From: Aristolochia californica
Lineage: Eukaryota; Streptophyta; Magnoliopsida; Piperales; Aristolochiaceae
Assembly (NCBI GenBank): GCA_029961685.1
Contig: JARWKL010000004.1
Span: 23,317,610-23,381,609 of the forward strand
Length of the DNA stretch: 64,000 nt
Reading direction: 5' to 3'
Under the pieces are notes generated by a model. That model saw only the letters and a list, made by a program, of their open reading frames with translations. It did no database searches and was not told where the DNA came from. Both the position numbers and the translations under genes were made by a program. This document shows positions 23,995-38,000 of the stretch, piece by piece (within the stretch, counting starts at the first letter, position 1; each line of letters begins with the position of its first letter).

Positions 23995-24670
23995 GGGAAA
24001 AGGGGGAGGCGGGGGATTTTCAACTGAGTGTTGACTCCCAATCCATAAGTCATTCCTTAAAAAAATATTGCCCGTTACGCATGATAAATCACTTTATAGT
24101 CATCTATGATCGTTAGGTAAGCTTTTTGTAAATGGCCAAAATAATGGCTTGTTTGACTCGGGTAAATATCCCACCCCACGTTCCCTTGAGAATTTAATGT
24201 TATTCTCTTTAATAGGTTTGGATCCATAGGTCATTTGCATCTTTAACATGTTTCAAGCATGCATATCCTTTTTTAAAAACATTTCTAGAAAAATCTATTT
24301 CTTATAAAATTTCGTGCTATTAGGGTTGAACTAGTGGAATTTCCCAAACACTAATAACTAAACTTTTGTGTTCATTTGTGGTGTGTCTATAAATTTTTAT
24401 ACTTACATTTGTTTATTTCTTTAAATTCTTTCCATACATAAACTCTAAAATTTTCATTTTGTTGTGATATCCTTGCCTTATATCTCTTTCTCTATTCTAT
24501 ATGAAATGAAGGGAAAGTGATACCTCAAGTTTGGATTTTAAAAAAAATATACATCTAAAATGGAAATGTACAATGCACAAATGTAGAGAGAGATAATTCC
24601 AAAAAGTCTCTATAATTTTTAGGGATTCTAAACTCTTTTTAGTTTTTATTTATCAGGTTCTGCAATCGTC
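23995..24670 (+). repeat. Reference full-length monomer (676 bp)
   Basis: This unit is close to the array majority and serves as a type specimen. It starts at the GGGAAAAGG of the G-rich box and ends just before the next box. It carries GGATCC at 24220-24225 inside the 8-bp palindrome TGGATCCA, and ACTAGT at 24330-24335. The phase is arbitrary: the true amplification unit boundary cannot be seen in a tandem array. I saw no clear internal sub-repeat. The blocks TTCATTTGTGGTGTG and TTCATTTTGTTGTGAT, roughly 90 bp apart, are only weakly alike. Confidence 0.9.
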
Positions 24671-27600
24671 GGGAAAAGTGGGAGGCGGGGGGACTTTTAA
24701 CTAAGTGTTGACTCCGAATCCATAAGTTATTCCTTAAAAAAATATAGCCCGTTACACATGATAAATCACTTACCAATCATTTATGATCGTTAGGTTAGAT
24801 TTTTGTAAATGCACGAAATAATTGCTTGTTTGACTCAGGTAAATATCCCACGCCATGTTTACTTGAGAATTTAATGTTATTCTCTTTAAGAGGTTTGGAT
24901 CCATAGGTGATTTGTATCTTTAACTTGTTTCAAGCATGCATATCCATTTTTTAAAACATGTGTAGAAAAATCTTTTTCTTATAAAATTCTGAGCTATTAG
25001 GGTTGAACTAGTGGAATTTCCCAAACTTGGATAACAAAACTTTTGTGTGCATTTGTGGTTTGTGAATAAATTTTATTTATTTAATTTTTTTTTGTTTTAA
25101 ATTCTTTCCATACATCAACTCTAAAATTTTTATTTTGTTGTGATCTATTTTCCTTTTATCTCTTTTTTGTTTACGAGATGAACGGAAAGTGAAGACTCAA
25201 GTTTTAATATAAGAAAAAAGCATACATCTAAAATGGAAATGCACAATGCACAAATGTAGCGAGATATAATTCAAAAAAGTGTCAATAACTTTTAGAGATT
25301 GTAAACTCTTTTAAGTTTTTATTTATCAGGTTCTGCAATTGTCAGTAAAAGGGGGAGGCAGGGGATTTTTAACTGAGTGTTAACTCCCAATCCATAAATC
25401 ATTCATTAAAAAATATAGGCCGTTACGCATTATAAATCACTTTACAATCATCTATGATCGTTAGGTCAACTTTTTGTAAATGGGCGAAATAATGGCTTGT
25501 TTGACTCGGGTAAATACCCACCGCACGTTCACTTGATAATTTAATGTTATTCTCATTAAAAGGTTTGGATACATAGGTGTTTTAAATTTTTTTGACATGT
25601 TTAAAGAATGCATATCCATTTTTTAAAACTTGTGTAGAAAAATCTCTTCCTTATAAAATTCCGAACTATTAGGGTTGAACTAGTGGAATTTCCCAAACTT
25701 GGATAACAAAGCTTTTGTGTTCATTTATGGTGTGTGAATAAATTTTCTTTACTTACATTTGTTTATTTCTTTAAATTCATTCCATACATCAACTGTAAAC
25801 TTTTCATTTTGTTGTGATCTATTTGCCTTTTATCTCTTTTTTTTGTTTACTAGATGAAGAGAAAGTGAAACCTCAAGTTTTGATTTAAGAAAAAAGTATT
25901 CATCTAAGATTGAAATGCACAATGCACAAAATGAAGAGAGAGATCATTCCAAAAACTGTTTGTAATATTATGGGATTGTAATCTCATTTTAGTTTTTATA
26001 TATGAGGTTTTACAATCGTCGGGAAAAGTTGGAGGCTAGGGATTTTTAATTGAGTGTTGATTCCATATCCATTAGTCATTCTTTACAAAAATATAGCCCA
26101 TTACGAATGATAAATCACTTTGCAATCATCTATGATCGTTAGGTCACTTTTTTGTAAATGGGCAAAATAATGGCTTGTTTGACTTATATAAATATCCCAC
26201 TGCTCTTTCACTTGAGAATTTAATGTTATTCTCTTTAAAAGGTTTGGATCCATAGGTCATTTGGATCTTTAACATGTTTCAAGCATGCATATCCATTTTT
26301 TAAAACATTAGTAGAAAAATCTCTTTCTTATAAAATTCCGAGCTATTCGGGTTGAACTAGTGGAATTTCCAAAACTTGGATAAGAAAAATTTTGTGTTCA
26401 TTTGTGGTGTGTGAATAAATTTTCTTTACATACATTTTTTTATTGCTTTATATTCTTTCCATACATCAACTCTAAGATTTTCATTTTGTTGTGATCTATT
26501 TGGATTTTATCTCTTTTTAATGTTTACGAGATGAAGGGAAAGTGAAAACTCAAGTTTTGATTTAAGAAAAAAGTATACATCTAAAATGGAAATGCACAAT
26601 GCACAAATTTAGAGAGAGATAATTCCAAAAAGTGTCTGTAATTTTTAGGGATTGTAAACTCTTTATAGTTTTTATATATCAGGTTCTCCAATTGTCAGGA
26701 AAAGGGGGAGGAGGGGGATTTTTAACTGAGTGTTGAATCCCAATCCAAAAGTCATTCCTTACAAAAATATAGCCCGTTACGCATGATAAATCACTTTGCA
26801 ATCATCTAAGTTCTTTAGGTCAGCTTTTTGTAAATGGGAAAAATAATGGCTTGTTTGACTGAGGTAAATATCCCACTGCACGTTCACTTGAGAATTTAAA
26901 GTTATTCTCATTAAAAGGTTTGGATCCGTAGGTCATTTGCATCTTGAACATGTTTCAAGCATGCATATCCGTCTTTTAAAATATGTGTAGAAAAATCTCT
27001 TTCTTTTAAAATTCCGAGCTATTCGGGTAGAACTAGTGGAATTTCCCAAACTTGTATAACAAAACTTTTGTGTTCATTTGTGCTGTGTGAATAAATTTTC
27101 TTTACTTACATTTGTTTATTACTTTAAATTCTTTCCATACATAAAGTCTAAAATTTTCAGTATGTTGTGATCTATTTGCCTTTTATCTCTTTTTCTTGTT
27201 TACAAGATAAAGGGAAAGTGAAAACTCAAGTTTTGTTTTAACAAAAAAGTATATATCTAAAATATAAATGCACAATGCATAAAAGTAGAGAGAGATAATT
27301 CAAAAAAGTGTCTGTAATTTTTAGGGATTGTAAATTCTTTTTAGTTTTTATTGATCAGGTTTACAATCATCGGGAAAAGGGGGAGGCGGGGGATTTTTAA
27401 CTGAGTGTTCACTCGTAATCCATAAGTCATTCTTCAGATAAATATAGCTAGTTATACATGATAAATCACTTTACAATCTTCTATGATCGTTAGGTCAGTT
27501 TTTTCTAAATGGGCAAAATAATAGTGTGTTTGACTCGGGTAAATATCCCACTGCACGTTCACTTGAAAATTTAATGTTATTTTCTTTAAAAGGTTTTGAT

Positions 27601-28050
27601 CCATAGGTTATTTGAATATTTAACATGTTTCAAACATGTACATCAATTTTTTAAAACATGTGTAGAAAAATCTCTTTCTTATAAAATTTTGAGATATTAG
27701 GGTTGAATTAGTGGAATTTCCCAAACTTGGATAACAAAACTTTTGTGTGTATTTTTGGTGTGTGAATAAATTTACTTTACTTACAATTGTTTATTGCTTT
27801 AAATTATTTCCATACATCAACTCTAAACTTTTCATTTTGTTGTGATCTATTTGCCTTGTATCTCTTTTTTTTATTTATTTACGAGATGAAGGAAAAGTTA
27901 AAACTCAAGTTTTGATTTAAGAAAAAAGCATGTATCTAAAATGGAAATGCACAATGCACAAATGTAGAGAGTGATAATTCCAAAAAGTGTCTATAATGTT
28001 TAGGGATTGTAAACTCTTTTAGTTTTTATATCTGAGGTTCTGCAATTGTC

Positions 28051-28676
28051 GGAAAAAGGGGGAGGTGGGGGATTTTTAACTGAGTATTGACACCCAATCC
28101 AACAGTCATTCCTCACAAAAATATAGCCCGTTACGCTTGATAAATCACTTTGCAAATGGGAAAAATAATGACTTGTTTGACTCAGGTAGATATCCCACTG
28201 CTCGTTCACTTCAGAATTTAAAGTTATTCTCTTTAAAAGGTTTGGATCCATAGGTCATTTGCATCTTTAACATGTTTCAAAGAAGCATATCCTTTTTTTA
28301 AAATATGTGTAGAAAAATCTTTTTCCTATAAAATTCCAACCTATTAGGGTTGGACTAGTGGAATTTCCCAAACTTGGATAAAAAACTTTTGTGTTCAATT
28401 GTGGTGTGTGAATAAGTTTTCTTCACTTACATTTGTTTATTACTTTAAATTCTTTCCATACATAAACTCTTAAAATTTTCATTTTGTTGTGATCTATTTG
28501 CCTTTCATCTATTTTGTTTGTTTGAAAACTCAAGATTTTATTTTAGAAAAAAACATACATCTAAAATGGAAGTGCATAATGAACAAATATAGAGAGAAAT
28601 AATTCAAAAAAGTGTCAGTAATTTTTAGAGATTGTAAACTCTTTTTGGTTTTTATTTATCAAGTTCTGTAATCGTC
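28051..28676 (+). repeat. Monomer with two internal deletions (626 bp)
   Basis: At about 28150-28156 CACTTTGCA runs directly into AATGGGAAAAATAATG. About 33 bp are missing, including the ATCAT/ATGAT dyad and the TTAGGTCAGC block. At about 28520-28524 TTTGTTT runs into GAAAACTCAAG, missing ~18 bp (ACGAGATGAAGGGAAAGT). Together they explain the 50 bp shortfall. Confidence 0.85.
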
Positions 28677-29340
28677 GGTAAAAAGGGGAGGCGGGGGGAT
28701 TTTTAACTGAGTGTTGACTGGCAATCCATAAATCATTCCTTACAAAAATATAGGCCGTTACACATTATAAATCACTTTTAACTAATCTATGATCGTTAGG
28801 TCAGCTTTTTGTAAATGGGCAAAATAATGGCTTGTTTGACTCGGATAAATATCCCACCGCACGTTCACTTGAGAATTTAATGGTATTCTCTTTAAAAGGT
28901 TTGGATACATAGGTCATTTAAAATTTTAACCTATTTAAAGCATACAAATTCATTTTTTAAAACATGTGTAGAAAAACCTCTTTCTTATAAAATTCTGAAC
29001 TATTTGGTTTGAACTAGTGGAAATTCCCAAACTTGGATAACATAGCTTTTGTGTTCATTTGTGGTGTGTGAATAATTTTTCTTTACTTATATTTGTTTAT
29101 TGCTTTAAATACTTTCCATACATCAACTCCAAAATTTTCATTTTGTTTTGATCTATTTGCCTCTTATCACTTTTTTTTTTGTTTATGAGATGAAGAGAAA
29201 GTGAAACCACAAGTTTTGATTTAAGAAAAATGTATAATTTTAAAATGGAATGTACAATGTACAAATTTAGAGAGAGATAATTCCAAAAAGTGTCTGTAAT
29301 TTTTAGGGATTGTAAACTCTTTTTAGTTTTTATATATCAG

Positions 29341-29631
29341 GTGTGTGTGAATAAATACTCTTTAAATACATTTTTTATTGCTTTAAATTATTTAAATACA
29401 TAAACTCTAAAATTTTCATTTTGTTATGATCTATACCTTTTATCTCTTTCTTTTTTGTTTACGAGATAAAGGGAAACTAAAAACTCAAGTTTTGATTTGA
29501 GAAAAAAGTATACATCTACAATGGAAATGCACAATGCACAAATGTAGAGAGAGATAATTACAAAAAGTGTCTGTAACTGTTAGGGATTGTAAACTCTTTT
29601 TAGTTTTTATATATCTGGTTCTACAATCGTC
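29341..29631 (+). repeat. Truncated monomer without G-rich box
   Basis: TATATATCAGG is joined to TGTGTGTGAATAAAT. About 390 bp from just left of the box to the GTGTGTGAATAAATT block are missing. The remaining 291 bp read normally up to the next box at 29632. The left breakpoint lies about a dozen bases before where the box should start, the same place as in the HOR t unit, but the right end differs, so this is an independent event. Confidence 0.88.
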
Positions 29632-30968
29632 TGGAAAAGGGGGAGGCGGGGGATTTTTAACTGAGAGTTGAATCCCAATCCATAATTCATTCCATAAAAA
29701 AATATTGCTCGTTACGCATAATAAATCACTTTAAAATCATCTATGATCGTTAGGTTAGCTTTTTGTAAGTGGGCAAAAAAATTGCTTGTTTGCTTCGCGT
29801 AAATATCCCACCGCAAGTTCACTTGAGAATTTAATGTTATTCTCTTCAAAACATTTGGATCCATAGGTGATTTAAATCTTTAACATGTTTCAAGCATGCA
29901 TGTCCATTTTTTAAAACATGTGTAGAAAAATCTATTTCTTATAAAATTTCGAGCTATTAGGGTTGAACTAGTGGAGCTTCCCAAACTTGGATAACAAAAG
30001 TTTTGTGTTCATTTGTGGTGTGTAAATAAATTTTCTTTATTTACATTTGTTTATTACTTTAAATTATTTCCATACATAAACTCTAAAATTTTCATTTTGT
30101 TGTGATCTATATCTTTTATCTCTTTTTTTTGTTTACAAGATAAAGGGAAAGTGAAACCTCAAGTTTTGATTTAAGAAAAAAGTATACATCAACAATGGAA
30201 ATGCACAATGCTCAAATGTAGAGAGAGATAATTCCAAAAAGTGTCTATAATTTTTAGGGATTGTAAAAGTTTTATATATCCGGTTCTGCAATCGTCTGGA
30301 AAAGGAGGAGGCGGGGGATTTTTAACTTAAAGTTGACTCCCAATCCATAATTTATTCCTTACAAAAATATTTCCCGTTACGCATAATAAATCACTTTAAA
30401 ATCATCTATGATCGTTAGGTCAGCTTTTTTTAAGTGAGCTAAAAATGGCTTGTTTGACTCGTGTAAATATTCCACGGCACGTTCAATTGAGAATTTAATG
30501 TTTTTCTCTTCAAAAGGTTTGGATCCATATGTGATTTAAATCTTTAACATGTTTCAAGCATGCATGTCCATTTTTTAAAATATGTGTAGAAAAATATCTA
30601 TCTTATAAATTCCGTGCTATTAGGGTTGAACTAGTGGAACTTCCCAAACTTGGATAACAAAACTTTTGTGTTCATTTGTGGTGTGTGAATAAATTTTCTT
30701 TATTTACATTTTTTATTGCTTTAAATTATTTCCATACATAAACTATAAAATTTTAATTTTTTTGTGAAATATTTGCCTTTTTTTTCTTTTTTTGTGAATG
30801 AGATGAAGGGAAAGTGAAAAATCATGTTTTGATTTAAGAAAAAAGTATACATCTATAATGGAAATTCTCAATCCAAAAATGTAGAGAGAGATAATTCTAA
30901 AAAGTGTCAACAATTTTTAGGGATTGTAAACTCTTTTTATTTTTTATAGATCAAGTTCTGCAATCATC
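29632..30968 (+). repeat. Recent dimer of two closely alike monomers
   Basis: Units 29632-30296 and 30297-30968 share private variants: CGTCTGGAAAAGG at the box, CATAATTCATTCC or CATAATTTATTCC, GTTACGCATAATAAATCAC, CTTTAAAATCATC, GTAAGTG, CATAGGTGATTTAAATC or its one-base variant, CATGCATGTCC, and GTGGAACTTCCC or GTGGAGCTTCCC. They look like a local tandem duplication of one monomer. The unit at 31635 shares the TCTGGAAAAGG box and GTAAGTGGGC, suggesting a related older copy. Confidence 0.85.
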
Positions 30969-33655
30969 GGGAAAAGGGGGAGATAGGAGGTTTTTAACTG
31001 GGTGTTGACTTCCAATCCATAAGTCATTCCTCACAAAAATATTGCCTATTACGCATGAAAAATCACTTTACATCTATGATCGTTAGGTCAGCTTTTTGTA
31101 AATGGGAAAATAATGGCTTGTTTGGCTTGGGTAAATATTCCACCGCACGTTCACTTGAGAATTTAATGTTATTCTCTTAAAAAGGTTTGGATCCATAAGT
31201 CATTTGCATCTTTAACATGTTTCAAGCATGGATATCCATTTTTAAAAGCATATGTAGAAAAATCTCTTTCTTATAAAATTCTGAGCTATTAGGATTGAAC
31301 TAGTGGAATTTCCCAAATATGGATAAAAAACTTTTGTGTTCATTTGTGGTGTGTGAATAAATTTTCTTTACTTAGATTTTTTTATTGCTTTAAATTATTT
31401 CCATACATAAACACTAATATTTTCATTTTGTTGTGATCTATTTGCCTTTTATCTCTTTTGTTTACGAGATGAAGGGAAAGTGAAAACTTAAGTTTTGATT
31501 TAAGAAAAAAGTATACATCTACAATGGAAATGCACTTTGCACAAATGTAGAGAGAGATAATTCCAAAAAGTGTCTGTAATTTTTCGGGATTCTAAACTCT
31601 TTTTAGTTTTTATATATCAAGTTTTGCCATTGTCTGGAAAAGGGGGAGGCAGGGGATTTTTAACTGAGAGTTGACTCTCAATCCGTAAGTCATTCCTTAA
31701 AAAAATAAACCCCGGTACGCAAGGTGAATCACTTTACAATCATCTATGATCGTTAGGTCAGCTTTTTGTAAGTGGGCAAAATAATGGCTTGTTTGACTCT
31801 GGTAAATATCCCACCAAGTTCACTTAAAAATTTAATGTTATTCTCTTTAAAAGGTTTGGATCCATAGGACAATTGCAACTTTTACATGTTTCAAGCATGC
31901 TTATCAATTTTTTAAAACATGAGTAGAAAAATCTCTTTCTTATAAAATTCCGAGCTATTGGGGTTGAACTAGTGGAATTTCCCAAACTTAGATAACAAAA
32001 CGTTTGTGTTCATTTGAGGTGTGTGAATAAATTTTCTTTAAATACATTTTGTTATTGCTTTAAATTATTTCATACATACACTCTAAAATTTTTATTTTGT
32101 TGTGAATTATTTGCCTTATATCTCTTTTTTTTGTTTACGAGATGATGGGAAAGTGAAAACTCATGTTTTGATTTAAGAAAAAAGTGTACATCTATAATGG
32201 AAATTCATAATCCATAAGTGTAGAGGGAGATAATTCCAAACGTTTCTAAAATTTTTAAGGATTGTAAACTCTTTTTAACTTTTATATATCAGTTTCTGCA
32301 ATCGTCCGGAAAAGGGGGAGGCGGGGGATTTTTAACTGAGTGTTGTATCCCAATCAGTAAGTCATTCCTTAAAAAAATAAAGCCCGTTACTCCAGATAAA
32401 TCACTTTACAATCATCAATGATCGTTAGGTCAGCTTTTTGTAAATTGGCAAAATAATGGCTTGTTTGACTCGGGTAAATATCCAACCGCACATTCACTTG
32501 AGAATTTAATGTTACACTCTTTAAAAGGTTTGAATCCATAGGTCATTTGCATCTTTAACATGTTTCGAGCATGGATATCCATTTTTTAAAATATGTGTAG
32601 AAAAATCTCTTTCTTATAAAATTTCGAGCTATTAGGGTTGAACGAGTGGAATCTCCCAAACTTGGATAAAAAAACTTTGGTGAACATTTGTGGTGTGTGG
32701 ATGAATTTTATTTCCTTACATTTGTTATTGCTTTAAATTCTTTCCTTACATAAACTCTAAAATTTTCATTTTGTTGTAATCAATTAGCCTTGTTATCTCT
32801 TTTTTTGTTTACGAAATGAAGGGAAAGTGAAAACTCAAGCTTTGATCTAAGAAAAAAGTCTACATCTAAAATGGAAATTCACAATGCACAAATGTAGAGA
32901 GAGATAATTTCAAAAAGTGTCTCTAATTGTTAGGGATTGTAAACTCTTTTTAGTTTTTATATATCAGGTTCAACAATCGTCGGGAAAAGGGGAGGCGGGG
33001 GATTTTTAACTGAGTGTTGATTCCCAATCCATAAGTCATTCCTTACAAAAATAATCCCATTACACAAGATAAATCACTTTACAATCATCTATGATCTTTA
33101 GGTCAACTTTTTCTAAATTGGCAAAATAATGGCTTGTTTGACCCTGGAAAATATCCAACCGCAAGTTCTCTTGAGAATTTAATGTTACTCTCTTCAAAAG
33201 GTTGGGATCCATAGGTCTTTTGCATCTTTAATATGTTTCAAGCAAGCATATCCATATTTGAAAACATGTGTAGAAGAATCTCTTTCTTATAAAATTCCGA
33301 GCAATTAGGGTTGAAATAGTGGAATTTCCCAAACTTGGATAACAAAACCATTGTGTTCATTTGCTGTGTGTGAATAAATTTTCTTTACTTACATTTTTTT
33401 ATTGCTTTAAATTCATTCCACAAATAAACACTAAAATTTTCCTTTTTTTGTGATCTATTTGCCATTTTTCTCTTTTTTTTGTTTACGAGATGAAGGGAAA
33501 GTGAAAACTCAAGTTTTGATTTTAGAAAAAAGTATACATTTAAAATGAAAATGCAAAATACACAAATTTAGAGAGAGATCATTCGAAAAAGTGTGTGTAA
33601 TTTTTAAGGATTGAAAACTCTTTTTAGTTTTTATATATCAGGTTTTACAATCATC

Positions 33656-35008
33656 GGGAAAAGAGGGAGGGGGAGGGGGATTTTTAACTGAGTGTTGACT
33701 CCCGATCCATAACTCATTCCTTTAAAAATTATAGCCCGTTAAGCATGATAAATCACTTTACAATCATCTATGATCGTGAGGTCAGCGTTTTGTAAATGGG
33801 CAAAATAATGGCATGTTTGACTCGGGAAAATATCCCACCGCACGTTCACTTGCAAATTTAATGTTATTCTCTTTGAAATGTTTAGATCCATAGGTCATTA
33901 GCATCTTAAACATGTTTCAAGAATGCATATCCATTTTTTAAAACATGTATAGAAAAATCTATTTCTTATAAATTTCCGAGCTATAAGGGTTGAACTAGTG
34001 GAATTTCCCAAACTTGGATAACAAAACTTTTGTGTTCAATTGTGGTGTTTGAATAAATTTTTTTTCCTTACATTTTTTATTGCTTTGAATTCTTTTCATA
34101 CATAAACTCTAAAATTTTCATTTTTTTTTGTGATCTGTTTGCCTTCTATCTATTTTTTTGTTGACGAGATGAAGGGAAAGTCAAAACTCAAGCTTTAATT
34201 TTAGAAAAAAGTATACATCAAAAAAGGAAAAAAACAATGCTAAAATACAGAGAGATAATTCCAAAACGTGTCAGTAATTTTTAGGGATTGTAAACTCTTT
34301 TTAGTTTTTATGTATCAAGTTCTGCAATCCTCAGGAAAAGGGCGAGGAGTGGGATTTTAAACTGAGTTGGACACCCAATCCATAAGTCATTCCTTACAAA
34401 AAATATCACTATTTACGCATGGTTAATCATTTTACAATCATCTATGATCCTTACGTCAACTTTTTGTAAATGGGCAAAATAATGGCTTGTTTGACTTGGG
34501 TAAATATCCCACCACACGTTCACTTGAGAATTTAATGTTATTCTCTTTAAATGGTTTGGATCCATAGGTCATTTGCATCTTTAACATGTTTCAAGGATGC
34601 ATATCCATTTTTTAAAACTTGTGTAGAAAAATCTCTTTCTTATAAAATTCCAAGCTATTAGGGTTGAATTTGTGGAATTTCCATAACTTGGATACCAAAA
34701 TTTTTGTGATTATTTGTGGTGTGTGGATAAATTTTCTTTCCTTAAATTTTTTATTGCTTTAAATTCTTTCCATACATAAACTCTAAAATTTTCATTTTGT
34801 TGTGATCTATTGGCCTTTTAACTCTTTTTTTTTTTTTACGAGATGAAGGGAAAGTGAAAACTCAAGCTTTGATTTAAGAAAAAAGTATACATCTAAAATG
34901 GAAATACACAATGCACAAATGTAAAGAGAGATAATTCCAAAAAGTATCTGTAGTTTTTAGGGATTGTAAACTCTATTTAGTTGTTATATATCAGGTTATA
35001 CAATCTTC
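33656..35008 (+). repeat. Two-monomer block duplicated ~4.7 kb downstream
   Basis: Unit 33656 shares CTCCCGATCCATAA, GTTAAGCAT, GTCAGCGTTTTG or GTTAGCGTTTTG, and AATGGCATGTTT with unit 38385. Unit 34333 shares AACTGAGTTGGACACCCAAT and AAAAAATATCAC with unit 39084. The pair is thus a duplicated dimer, offset by about 4.73-4.75 kb (seven monomers). Confidence 0.82.
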
Positions 35009-38000
35009 GGGAAAAGGGGGTGGCGGGGCATTTTTAACTGAGTGTTGACTCCCAATCCATAAGTCATTCCTTAAAAAAATAAAGCCCATTACGAAAGTTA
35101 AATCACTTTACAATCATCTATGATCGTTAGGTCAGCCTTTTGTAAATGGGCAAAATAATGGCTTGTTTGACTCGGGTAAATAACCAACCGCACGTTCACT
35201 TGAGAGTTTAATGTTACTCCATTTAAAAGGTATGGATCCATAGGTCTTTTGCATCTTTAACATTTTTCGAGCATGGATATCCACTTTTTAAAACATTTGT
35301 TGAAAAATCTCTTTCTTTTAAAATTCCGAGCTATTAGGGTTGAACTAGTGGAAATTCCCAAACTTGGATAACAAAACTTTTTTGTTCATTTGTGGTGTGG
35401 GAATAAATTTTCTTTACTTACATTTATTTATTGCTTTAAATTCTTTCCATACATAAACTCTAAAATTTTCATTTTGTTGTGATCTATTTGACTTTTATAT
35501 CTTTTTTTTCTTTACGAGATGAAGGGAATGAAAACTCAAATTTTGATTTAAGAAAAAAGGATACATCTAAAATGGAAATGCACAATGCACAAATGTAGAG
35601 AGAGATAATTCCAAAAATTGTCTTTAATTTTAATGGATTGTAAACTCTTTTTAGTTTTTATATATCAGTTTCTGCAATTGTCGAGAGAAGCGGGAAGCGG
35701 GGGATTTTTAGTTGAGAGTTGACTTCCAATCCATAAGTCATTCCTTAAAATATTATAGCCTGTTACACATGATAAATCATTTTACAATCATCTATGATAG
35801 TTAGGTGAGTTTTTTGTAGGTGAGCAAAATAATAGCTTGTTTGACTTGCATTTATATCCCACCGCACGTTCACTTGAGAATTTAATGGTATTTTCTTGAA
35901 GAGGTTTGCCTCCGTAGGTCATTTGCATTTTTTAAATGTTTCAAGCATGCATATCAATTTTTTAAAACATGTGTAGAAAAATCACTTTCTTATAAAAATT
36001 CGAGCTACTAGGGTTCAACTTGTGGAATTTTCCAAACTTGGATAACAAAACTTTTGTGTTCATTTGTGGTGTGTGAATAAATTTTCTTTACTTTCATTTG
36101 TGTATTGCTTTAAATTCTTTCGATACATAAATTCTAAAATTTTATTTTGTTGTGAACTATTTGCCTTTAATATCTTTTGTTTTGTTTACAAGATGAAGAG
36201 AAAGTGAAAAATCAAATTTTTATTTAAGAAAAAAGAATACATCTACAATGGAAATTCACAATGCACAAATGTAGTGAGAAATAATTCCAAAAAACTGTCT
36301 GTAATTTTAAGGGATTGTAAACTCTTTTTAGTTTTTATATATCAAGTTTTGCAATAGTCAGGAAAAGGGGGAAGCGGGGGATTTTTAACTGAGAGTTGAC
36401 TCCCAATCCATAAGTCATTCCTTACAAAAAAATATAGCCTGTTAAACATGATAAATCACTTTACAATCATCTATGATCGTTAGATCAACTTTTTGTAAGT
36501 GGGCAAAATAATAGCTTGTTTGACTTGGGTAAATATCCCACCGCACGTTCACTTGAGAATTTAATGTTATTCTCTTTAAGTGATGTGGGTCCATACGTCA
36601 TTTGCATCTTTAACATGTTTCAAGCATGCATATCCATTTTTTAAAACATGAGTAGAAAAATCTCTTTCTTATAAAATTTTGAGTTATAAGGGTTGAACTA
36701 GTGGAATTTCCAAAACTTGGATTACAAAACTTTTGTATTCATTTGTGGTGTGTAAATCAATTTTCCTTACATAAATTTGTTTATTTCTTTAATTTATTTC
36801 CATACATAAACTCTAAAATTTTCCTTTTGTTCTGATCTATTTGCCTTTTGTCTCTTTTTTTTGTTTACGGGATGATGGGAAAGTGTAAACTCAAGTTTTG
36901 ATTTAAGAAAAAAGGATACATCTATAATAGAAATGCACAATTCACAAATGTAGAGAGAGATAATTCCAAAAAGTGTCTGTAATTTTTATTTATTTTAAAC
37001 TCTTTTTAGGTTTTATATATCAGGTTCTGCAATCGTCAGGAAAAGAGGGAAGTGGAGGATTTTTAACTGAGAGTTGTCTCCCAATCCACAAGTCATTCCT
37101 TAGAAAAATATAGCCCGTTACACAAGATAAATCACTTTACAATCATATATGATCATTAGGTTACCTATTTGTCAGTGGGAAAAATAATAGCTTATTTGAC
37201 TCGGGTAAATATCCCACTGCATGTTCACTTGACAATTTAATGTTATTCTCTTTAAGAAGTTTGGATCCACAGGTCATTTGCATCTTTAACATGTTTCAAG
37301 CATGCATATCCATGTTTTAAAATATGTGTTGAAAAATTTCTTTCTTATAAAATTCCGAGTTATTAGGGTTGAACTAGTGGAATTTCCCAAACATAGATAA
37401 CAAAACTTTTGTGTTCATTTGTGGTGTGTGAATAAATTTTCTTTACTTATATTTTTTTATTGCTTTAAATTCTTTCCATACATAAACTCTAAAATTTTCA
37501 TTTTTTTGTAATCTATTTTCCTTTTATGTCTTTTTTTGTTTACGAGATGAAGGGAAAGTGAAAACTCAAGCTTCGATTTAAGAAAAAAGTATACATCTAG
37601 AATGGAAATGCACAATGCACAAATGTAGAGAGAGATAATTCCAAAAAGTTTCTATACTTTGTAGGGATTGTAATCTCTTTTTAGTTTTTAAATATCCAAT
37701 TCTGCAATCTTTGGGAAAAAGGGGAAGCGGGGGAAGTTGAACTAAGAGTTGATTCCCAATCCATACATCATTCCTCACAAAAATATTGCCAGTTACACAT
37801 AATAAATCACTTTACAATCATCTTTGATCGTTAGGTGAGCTTTTTGTTAGTGGGTAAAATAATGGGTTGTTTGACTTGGGTAAATATCCCACCACACATT
37901 CATTTGAGAATTTAAAGTTATTCCCTTTTAAAGGGTTGGAAACATAAGTCATTTACATCTTTAACATGTTTCAAGCATGAATATCCATTTTTTAAAACAT

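Larger units (their letters stand above)
17091..29340 (+). repeat. Diverged monomeric block, ~18 units
   Basis: Boxes at 17228, 17903, 18581, 19257, 19932, 20611, 21283, 21958, 22639, 23319, 23995, 24671, 25344, 26021, 26697, 27372, 28051 and 28677. Spacing is 672-681 bp except 626 bp after 28051. Neighbours differ by many substitutions and there is no strict HOR. Weak periodicity shows: 17903/19932 share TTTACATCTTTAACATGTTT and TTTTTTAAAACATG context variants, and 18581/20611 share TTTTTAGAGATTGTAAACT (3 units apart); 22639/26021 and 25344/28677 (5 units apart) share CATATCCATTAGTCATT and ATAGGCCGTTAC/CATTATAAATC respectively. The first monomer (17228) is D-like. Open frames at 19394-19585 and 28000-28251 are satellite by-products. 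Confidence 0.9.

Noticed and set aside
29341..29631. Insertion of a mobile element at the monomer irregularities (29340, 40597, 58197, 60911).
   Set aside because: Each irregularity is a simple loss of monomer sequence; no foreign sequence, terminal inverted repeat or target-site duplication is found at any of them.
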